Source: Camillea tinctor
Taxonomy: Eukaryota; Ascomycota; Sordariomycetes; Xylariales; Xylariaceae
Direction: 5' to 3'
NCBI GenBank assembly: GCA_022578605.1
Contig: MU394058.1
Span: forward strand, 62,001 to 126,000
DNA length: 64,000 bases
Positions within the stretch are counted from its first letter, which is position 1, and every line of letters begins with the position of its first letter. The notes beneath the pieces were generated by a model that made no database searches, was not told the origin of the DNA, and saw only the letters and a list, made by a program, of their open reading frames with translations. A program made the translations under genes and the position numbers. Shown piece by piece: positions 57,720 through 64,000 of the stretch.

Positions 57720-59063
57720 ATGGCCTCCATACTCTCATATGTACCGGTAGTCAACCGGTTTGTCTCAAGTGATGATGCATCCCGCTCCATCGACATCCCA
57801 CCGGTTGAGATTCACAATGTGGAGACGGCACCCGAGAAGCGACCCAGAACTCTCAAGCATCTTCTCAGGGCAAACCACGTCAATCACTCGATTCTTTTTA
57901 ATGACTTGCGGTTTCATAACCATATGCCACACATACTCTCCTCTGCTTATCTCCTAGGGGCAGATGACAAGCAATTACACAAGATCTACGACGTAGAATC
58001 CCAAGAGCTAGAGCCGTGGAAGCCATCACCAGCCGAGATAACCCAGGATGATTGGAGAGATTTCTTAGGAGGTAGGCGCTATCAACGTGCGTACGTTGAC
58101 TTTTTCGAGGATGCTCTAGTCATGAAACACAACTACAACTGGAAGAAGGTTGTGGAAGAGTATATGTTTGGCGGCGATGAACCACTAGTGAACAGCCTCA
58201 TCAGTGGCCGTATGTCTCCCCCTGCACAAAACGTGGGAAGATATTCCTCCTAACAATATTAGTTGGCCATCCGCTCATCCATCTCGCCTACGCCTTTGAG
58301 ATGGACAACAAAGAGATTGCTATCGAGGCCCTTGCGATGACCACGACGCAGTATAACTTCTGGCACAAGTACATTGACGACCCGTCTTATTCGAAACCTT
58401 CGTCGTTTAGGTCTCCATCTCCCCTGGAGATTCTTGGCAAGATGGCCGACGATGAAAGGTTGAAAAAAATCTTTGAGACTCCCAGCGCTGAGAACCTCGA
58501 GCTCTTGTTCGAGGAGCATGAAGATATCCTCATGGAGTACTGGAATGCTTGGACGTTCGAGGACCCGGTTAAACAGTTCCAAGATTCCCAAGAAGCCTCA
58601 GCAACCCTCTTAGTTGCCACAGTGCCCCCTGGAACTCATTCCTATAATTTCTTCGTCGTGCACCTGCTCACGACGAGCCATGCGGTCAGAATACTGCTTC
58701 CTTTCATTCCCTCTAAGTTCCACATCAAGCTAGTACGGCAGTGGTGGTTGTTTACGGTTGCTGTCTACATTGCCGAACTTTGCCCAAGGATTGATCCAGA
58801 TTACATCCGGCCGGGGGATGTAGCCGGCAAGCAATGGAATTATGTGGAAGATAAGGCGATCAATGGGCCATATGCGACTGATGCTCACTTCGTCAAGGGT
58901 AAGACTGTCCCTATATTCCAGTTTCTGCAAGAGCGTCAACTAATGATACGTAGCGGTTCGCGCAATGAAGGAGGCGGCTCGAACATGGGGGGATGTACAT
59001 GACCATTACTTGGCCGCAGCTGTACGGTTTGCGGACGACTTTCAAGGTTGGACATTTACATGA
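57720..59063 (+). CDS. Questin-oxidase-like protein (DUF4243)
   Basis: Three exons (57720-58209, 58263-58898, 58954-59063) encode 411 residues; the introns are 53 and 55 bp. Typical family segments are NHSILFNDLRFHNHMPHIL near the N-terminus, FFEDALVMKHNYNWKKVVEEY, GHPLIHLAYAFEM at the start of exon 2, HLLTTSHAVRILLPFI, and an ending with DVHDHYLAAAVRFADDFQGW. Conserved His residues (HNH, GHP, TSH, HDH) stand out. Characterised members such as GedK and AflY carry out Baeyer-Villiger-type or ring-cleaving oxidation of anthraquinones in polyketide pathways. No polyketide synthase or other biosynthetic gene lies within this window, so this looks like a stand-alone member with unknown substrate. 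It shares a promoter region with the UBE3D-like gene. Confidence 0.85.
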
Positions 59064-59742
59064 GGGTATTGGTAGGGAAAGGCAAATGAAAAAAAGGTAT
59101 ATGCACGAGGACTGCTAAAAATTGGGTGAGGAGTTACTTGTTCGACTTGAATTTCTGCGATGGTGTACTAGTATGATACTGCTAATCCAATGACGGTGGG
59201 TTTGGGCGAGAAGGGAGACTGGATATCCAAGGGGAAAAAAAAAGAAAATCACAGCGACGGAAAAGAAGGGAAAACGCCTAACCTATTTGGATTAAAATCC
59301 AAGCCTAAGAAATACCTTTCACTTAGCAAGTCCATAGTCGATTATATATAAATTGATATATCGGATGCTTGCTTTAGGAGAGCACTCTATCTGAATTAGG
59401 AATGAGGAAGATATAGTACCTAGTACTTATTAGAGTAGTATGCAATTGATCAGCTGACTGCGCATCGCTGAACATTACCTAATAACTTTAAGTTATAGTG
59501 GACCGACGCGCCCGCGCCATTAGGTGTAAGGGTGTAAGACAAGGCAAAGTCAATTCACTTCCATCCTACATCATCTTTTTTATGCACACAAATTCTTTGC
59601 TTCGATTCCTAAACCACCTTTCGTAAAGGGGAATTACTGTGACACCCCTTCAGCTCAATTTGAATATATACTTCCTATTCATGTAAACCAGCATACCGAC
59701 AGATGCCGCGTTCGTTACCGTTACCGGGGTTGTCTCTACGTC
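59064..59742. other. Intergenic region between questin-oxidase-like and RAD17 genes
   Basis: About 0.68 kb of mostly AT-rich sequence with an A-run near 59237-59243 holds no ORF of note. The right part must carry the RAD17 promoter and leader, including a short upstream ORF that overlaps the RAD17 start. Confidence 0.6.
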
Positions 59743-59765
59743 ATGGCGCCGCCTGCGAAGCGTAG
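59703..59765 (+). promoter_or_regulatory. Upstream ORF overlapping the RAD17 start codon
   Basis: An ATG 40 bases upstream of the RAD17 ATG opens a 20-codon frame in another phase and stops at TAG 59763-59765, beyond the RAD17 start. If the transcript includes it, scanning ribosomes could be diverted. The frame is seen directly; use in vivo is unproven because the transcription start is unknown. Confidence 0.4.
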
Positions 59766-62442
59766 GAGACGAAATATTGTTCACGCCTCGGACGATGAGG
59801 AAGATTCCAAACCACAGACCAATACCCTAAACAACTACTTGTTTTCGTCGCCAGAACGGAACGACGTTTCCTTTACAAGCTCTACTGGAGCTTTCGCTAA
59901 TTCACCGAGTCCTGTAAGGAAACCTTCTCGACTTGTCGCTAGCCAACCCGTGAAGCCTGCGAAGCCTGCTGCGAAGCCTGCTACAAAAACCCTCCAACCC
60001 CACTCCTTCAACAGTCCCAACAAGAAAAATGGTCTTAAGAGTGCGAGTACGAGTCCAGAGAAGGGGAGGACCAGACCACCTGTAAAATTTAAACACGAAG
60101 AGAAGGGGAAGTCTGCAGACCTCGTTACCCTATTCTCACGACAGGCTGAACGTGCCGCGACAAAACCCTCGACCAAATTGGAAGACATCATAAGCGACCC
60201 GATATCCGATGATGATGACGACAATGTGGGAGAACACAGGGCTGTCAGCACCAGCAAGGTCGGACAGAATGCACTCAAGCGTTTCCGAGAACCCCCTCAA
60301 GCGAGCAGTGCCTTTACCGTTGCTGCAAGCCAGAAATTCCTTCGTCCTTCGCGACCTCCGAGAGACCCTAACCTAGACGACGAACAACGACCGTGGTCCG
60401 AACGTTTTGGCCCCGTGAATCTGGACGAACTTGCCGTACATAAAAAGAAGGTGGCAGATGTTCGGCGTTGGCTTGAAGATGTTATGGCCGGCCGTATGCG
60501 CCAGCGCCTGCTCATTCTCAAGGGTGCGGCTGGCACAGGGAAGACAACTACAGTCCGACTCCTCGCCAAGGACATGCGATGTGAGTTGCTTGAATGGAGA
60601 AACCCAACCGGAACCCTTGGGACCCAACAAGGATTCCAATCGGCCTCTGCGCAATTTGAAGAGTTCATGGGTAGAGGCGGAAAGTTTGGACAATTGGATA
60701 TTGGCATTGAAGGGCCGCCTCCTCCAAGCCAGAACCTCAGTAGTGATGATGATAAGACACAGAAAATAATTCTCATTGAAGAATTCCCGAACACCTTCAC
60801 GCGTTCCTCGGTAGCTCTGACATCATTTCGGAATACGGTCTTACAATATTTAGCAACGAACACTCCACCCCTTGCCACTTTTGGCCGTCAACTTCCTAGA
60901 GGCCCCATTACGCCTATTGTCATGGTTATATCCGAGACGCTTCTAACTACCACTTCAGCATCTGCGGATAGTTTCACAGCACATCGGCTACTTGGTCCGG
61001 AAATACTCCGTCACCCGGGGACTTGCATGATTGAGTTTAACGCCATCGCCCCCACCCTCCTCGCAAGCGCACTGGAGGTGATTGTGCAGAAAGAGGCTCG
61101 GAAGTCTGGTCGTCGTCGCACGCCAGGGCCAACTGTTCTCAAGAAATTAGGAGAAATAGGGGATATCAGGAGTGCCATATCTTCCCTCGAGTTTCTCTGC
61201 CTCAAGGGCGACCTGGATGCGGACTGGGGTTCTAAAGTCACCTTTACCAAGCCGAAACGAAGCGCAAAGAACTCGGTCGCTCTAACTAAAGGAGAGACGC
61301 AGAGCTTGGAGCTTATATCACAGAGAGAGGCGAGCTTGGGCATATTTCATGCGGTTGGAAAGGTTGTATACAACAAGAGAGATGAGCTCCCTATGAACAG
61401 TAGAACCCCTGAGGGAAAGGCCGAGGTGCTACCTGATTATCTGGCATCTTTCTCGCGGCCGAAACGATCCGAGGTCTCCGTCGATAGTCTTATTGATGAA
61501 ACCGGGACAGACACGCATACATTTGTGTCTGCCCTTCACGAGAACTATGCGCTATCTTGCGAAGCCAGCGGACCTTCCGACCCCAACTCTGCACTTGACT
61601 ATATAAACGGGTGTATTGAATACCTTTCTGAGAGTGATCTCCTGTGCCCATCTCGGGACATATTCTTTGGCGGTCCGAGCTCAGGAGCTTCTGGGTTTAC
61701 TGGCCGCGATTCCGCTAGTCACATGCTGCGACAAGAAGAGATCGCATTTCAGGTCGCTTCTCGCGGTCTGCTATTCTCCCTCCCTAATCCCGTTAAGAGG
61801 ATCGCGACGGCTAGGAGAGGCGGCGGAGATGCTTATAAAATGTTTTACCCAACGAGCATCAAGCTTTGGCGCGAGAAGGAGGAATTGGAAGGTATCGTTG
61901 ATCACTGGGCATCGACAATCCTCAAGGGAGATGACACCGGACATAGTCTCACTGATGGCGCATCTGCATTCAGGCGACCTAAGACACCGGGAACTAGTGA
62001 TTGGATAACCAAGCAGGCGTCCCAACGCGGTGGCGGTCAACGAAAGAAACATGAGAACGGACAAACTCAGGCGGCTCCCTTGCTCTCCCTTGGGAGCTCA
62101 GCTCGCAGGGAAATGCTCCTTGAACGGTTGCCATATATGGCGCACATCGCCCGGCGACCTAAGGGGCCGGCCGGTGTAGCCCGGCTAAAGGATCTGGAGA
62201 GGGTGGTCTCGTTTTCGGGGATCAGTACAGCGACGGACGACGATACGGCTGCCGACGCCGAAGGTGACCAGGCGGCCGAGCTTGGAGAGGCATGGGCCAC
62301 GGACAAGCCCACGGAAGAGCCGTCGCCGCGGAAGAAGAGTGCGGGCATTCGACATAGCCACGGCCACGGCGTCAGCGCAGTGCCGGCCCTACCGGCTGTG
62401 CAGAAACTGGTGCTTAGTGATGACGATATAGAAGATGATTGA
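59743..62442 (+). CDS. RAD17: DNA-damage checkpoint clamp loader Rad17/Rad24
   Basis: A single exon of 899 residues. With Rfc2-5, Rad17 loads the 9-1-1 clamp at damaged DNA in the nucleus and so activates ATR signalling. The N-terminus is disordered and basic with RRRRN, Ser/Pro sites and DDEED-type acidic patches. The ATPase domain begins at PWSERFGPVNLDELAVHKKK (~227), with Walker A GAAGTGKTTT (~260) and the Walker-B-like ILIEEFPN (~342), whose Glu-Glu replaces a strict DExx as is usual for Rad17 proteins. KVVYNKRDELP (~540) and a helical C-terminal half follow. The end has an acidic KLVLSDDDIEDD tail. The length is in the family range for filamentous fungi (longer than yeast Rad24). No intron signals interrupt the frame, in contrast to most neighbours. 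Confidence 0.93.
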   Translation: MAPPAKRRRRNIVHASDDEEDSKPQTNTLNNYLFSSPERNDVSFTSSTGAFANSPSPVRKPSRLVASQPVKPAKPAAKPATKTLQPHSFNSPNKKNGLKSASTSPEKGRTRPPVKFKHEEKGKSADLVTLFSRQAERAATKPSTKLEDIISDPISDDDDDNVGEHRAVSTSKVGQNALKRFREPPQASSAFTVAASQKFLRPSRPPRDPNLDDEQRPWSERFGPVNLDELAVHKKKVADVRRWLEDVMAGRMRQRLLILKGAAGTGKTTTVRLLAKDMRCELLEWRNPTGTLGTQQGFQSASAQFEEFMGRGGKFGQLDIGIEGPPPPSQNLSSDDDKTQKIILIEEFPNTFTRSSVALTSFRNTVLQYLATNTPPLATFGRQLPRGPITPIVMVISETLLTTTSASADSFTAHRLLGPEILRHPGTCMIEFNAIAPTLLASALEVIVQKEARKSGRRRTPGPTVLKKLGEIGDIRSAISSLEFLCLKGDLDADWGSKVTFTKPKRSAKNSVALTKGETQSLELISQREASLGIFHAVGKVVYNKRDELPMNSRTPEGKAEVLPDYLASFSRPKRSEVSVDSLIDETGTDTHTFVSALHENYALSCEASGPSDPNSALDYINGCIEYLSESDLLCPSRDIFFGGPSSGASGFTGRDSASHMLRQEEIAFQVASRGLLFSLPNPVKRIATARRGGGDAYKMFYPTSIKLWREKEELEGIVDHWASTILKGDDTGHSLTDGASAFRRPKTPGTSDWITKQASQRGGGQRKKHENGQTQAAPLLSLGSSARREMLLERLPYMAHIARRPKGPAGVARLKDLERVVSFSGISTATDDDTAADAEGDQAAELGEAWATDKPTEEPSPRKKSAGIRHSHGHGVSAVPALPAVQKLVLSDDDIEDD

Positions 62443-63102
62443 TGAAATTTCCCGAAACATGAAAGCCGACCGAATTGTCTTGAGAGTGGGCGGGGAGAAG
62501 CTTTGTACTGTATTCGTGTTTAGGTTTTACTGGAGCATCGAGAATCGGGGATACTGTATGTTCTAGTGGTCTGTTACTTCAGTGGAATTTTAGGAAGGGC
62601 AAGAAGGTGTCGATGTTTACATATCAGCTCAAGGGCAGGCATGGAGCTATGGATTGGGCGTTTTGATATCATAGGGTATGGCATGTTTGATGTGATGTTT
62701 ACAAGGTGCTAGGATTACACCCGTGCTCGAGGTGGCTACGGCCACCCATCTCTTATAAAAGAAGGCGATGCAACATCGCTACTACTTACATTCCTTCCAT
62801 TCTTGAGCCCATCTATTATATGTGTGAACTTGATTAGCTTGATGCGTAATGGTAATGCGTTAACTTGATCGCCGAGGAGGAATACGTAAACTGAAAAGTT
62901 CATTTCTCCTTTAATAATTGCCCTTCGGACTAACTTAGGTTAGCGGTTAGAGGTTAGATATCTAGTATAGGAGCATAGGTTTCACGTTATAATCATCGTG
63001 TCTACAACGCATTGAAAAGGAAAAAGAAATCAGAATAAAAAACCGTCAAATCTTTTCCACTCATGCCTTCGACATTTCTCCCCCCTCTCCTCGTGAACAG
63101 CT
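62443..63102. other. Intergenic region downstream of RAD17
   Basis: About 0.66 kb with no credible ORF. It holds the RAD17 3' region and, at the right, T/C-rich sequence (63060-63130) that would be the 3' end of the small minus-strand candidate gene. Confidence 0.55.
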
Positions 63103-63357
63103 TCAAACTGCGAACCCTCCCTCTCTCCCCCTATTGCTCTGTCTTCTGCCGCCCCAGTTCCAGCTCCAGCCACCGCAATCGCACCCCGGACAGAATGGCT
63201 GCTTCCATATCACCATGGCGAGGCCCCGGACCATGATCACAGTCAGCACCAGCACGAGGATGATCACGGCGATGATGGTCCCGCCGCTCATGCCGTCGCG
63301 CTTGGCGAGGTGATGGGGTGGGGGCTGGCTGTGGGTGGGAGTTATGGGGATGTACAT
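63103..63357 (-). CDS. Candidate small membrane protein, unknown function
   Basis: An uninterrupted minus-strand frame of 84 residues starts at ATG 63357. A polar Pro/His-rich N-terminus (HSQPPPHHLAKRDGMSGG) leads into a strongly hydrophobic helix, TIIAVIILVLVLTVIMV (~27-43), then WKQPFCPGCDCGGWSWNWGG and a basic Arg/Gly tail. The single membrane helix followed by a CxxCxC motif and Trp-rich turn looks like a designed protein segment rather than random translation, and the frame is GC-rich relative to its flanks. I do not recognise a family. A second in-frame ATG at codon 23 (MSGG) may be the true start. It could still be a chance ORF. Confidence 0.45.
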   Translation of the reverse strand: MYIPITPTHSQPPPHHLAKRDGMSGGTIIAVIILVLVLTVIMVRGLAMVIWKQPFCPGCDCGGWSWNWGGRRQSNRGREGGFAV

Positions 63358-64000
63358 GGTTTACGGCGAGAGGATGTGTGTGGCCTGGAGGTTATGCTTT
63401 GGTTAGGTTAGGGATCTAGGGGGGCGGGGTTTGTATGGGAAAGGGGAGGGGAGGAGAGGGTTGATGAGAGATATATATAGAGAGAGAGGGAGAGTTGTCA
63501 TAGGCTTACAGAAATTACTTGAGTTGGCGTACTGCCATAACTCATGCATTATTCACCTTCTGCGGTTGCTTAAAAGTTGGTCTTGAATAGACACTATCGT
63601 CACGGCTTCACTCATAAATCAGTCAGCGCCAAACTCACTTGCCGAGAAAAGAAAACAGATCGACCTTTCACCCTTTTTTTCCTCCCTAAGAAATGAGAGG
63701 GGGGTTTCAGGGTGATACAGTAAAATTTTTGATTACATTCAGTCCGGGTATATATTGGGGGTATTTTTCATCTAGAACCTTTTGCATGTGGAAATACTTA
63801 CTAGAAGCGATTTTCTTTCCTTCCTCTTCCTTTCCTTCTTATTCTCCGGCACCTCGAGGGTATTCTCTTGCGGATACCCTCGAGGTGCTCTAGCATGTGA
63901 ATTGTGCCTAACTCACCATGAATCCTCGTCGAGAAACTTGCACAGGCAGGCCGTGTTCCTCGTGAGAAAGCAAACAACCTTATTTTTGATGATCCTGAGC
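63358..64000. other. Right-edge intergenic region
   Basis: No gene is recognised up to the window edge. The region has G-rich sequence (63415-63460), a short AT/GA repeat (63471-63490) and the inverted repeat at 63849-63888. Confidence 0.5.
63849..63888. repeat. Perfect 15-bp inverted repeat with 10-nt spacer (hairpin)
   Basis: The left arm GCACCTCGAGGGTAT (63849-63863) and the right arm ATACCCTCGAGGTGC (63874-63888) are exact reverse complements around a 10-nt loop. Each arm contains a CTCGAG site. The RNA or single strand would fold into a stable stem-loop. No gene is nearby to explain it as a terminator. Confidence 0.85.

Overview
The window looks like nuclear DNA of a filamentous ascomycete (Pezizomycotina; Sordariomycetes is my best guess, from protein resemblance only). 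Genes are spaced out and on both strands. Most introns are short (49-139 bp) with GTRNGT donors, many with CTAAC-like branch sites. The proteins are eukaryotic housekeeping and regulatory families, and intergenic DNA is rich in microsatellites and polypyrimidine tracts. I found fifteen well-supported protein genes, plus one gene cut by the left edge and one weak small-protein candidate. No rRNA, tRNA, CRISPR or intact transposon was recognised.

Layout. 1-266: tail of a Myb/SANT-like protein. 3072-12778: two same-strand genes. The first encodes an RGG-rich protein of unknown function. The second encodes a giant 2,358-residue protein joining a ZNFX1/Hrr1-type SF1 RNA helicase, an NFX1-type Cys/His region, three tandem CbbX/SpoVK-type AAA+ ATPase modules and a charged coiled-coil tail. 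This is the most unusual object in the window. 15509-18081: Apq12-like nuclear-envelope protein, convergent with the GTPase GPN3. 20410-21767: S-adenosylmethionine synthetase with a long pyrimidine-rich leader. 23566-24462: HAD-family phosphatase. 25376-26650: TFIIF beta subunit (Tfg2), divergent from a five-finger CCCH protein of the ZC3H3/Red5 type (27855-29472). 30614-34227: Nif1-like Sel1-repeat protein whose introns total 2.4 kb, twice its coding length. 34.2-43.6 kb and 45.4-50.9 kb: two gene-poor stretches flanking a bZIP factor with a predicted membrane segment (43598-45436). 50913-54372: NOC4 (ribosome assembly) divergent from ATP synthase subunit b. 55627-59063: UBE3D-like E2-binding protein divergent from a questin-oxidase-like (DUF4243) enzyme. 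59743-62442: the intronless checkpoint clamp loader RAD17. 63103-63357: possible small membrane protein. A perfect 15-bp inverted repeat lies near the right edge.

How the genes relate. Most are independent housekeeping units: transcription (Tfg2, GPN3), RNA processing (CCCH protein), ribosome assembly (Noc4), energy (Atp4), one-carbon metabolism (SAM synthetase), cell cycle and DNA damage (Nif1, Rad17) and ubiquitin (UBE3D-like). The helicase-AAA protein and its RGG neighbour are the only pair whose domain content hints at a shared RNA-related job; that link is inference. All exon joins were made by eye from splice signals, reading frame and family motifs. Every multi-exon model given keeps an open frame with a total length divisible by three.
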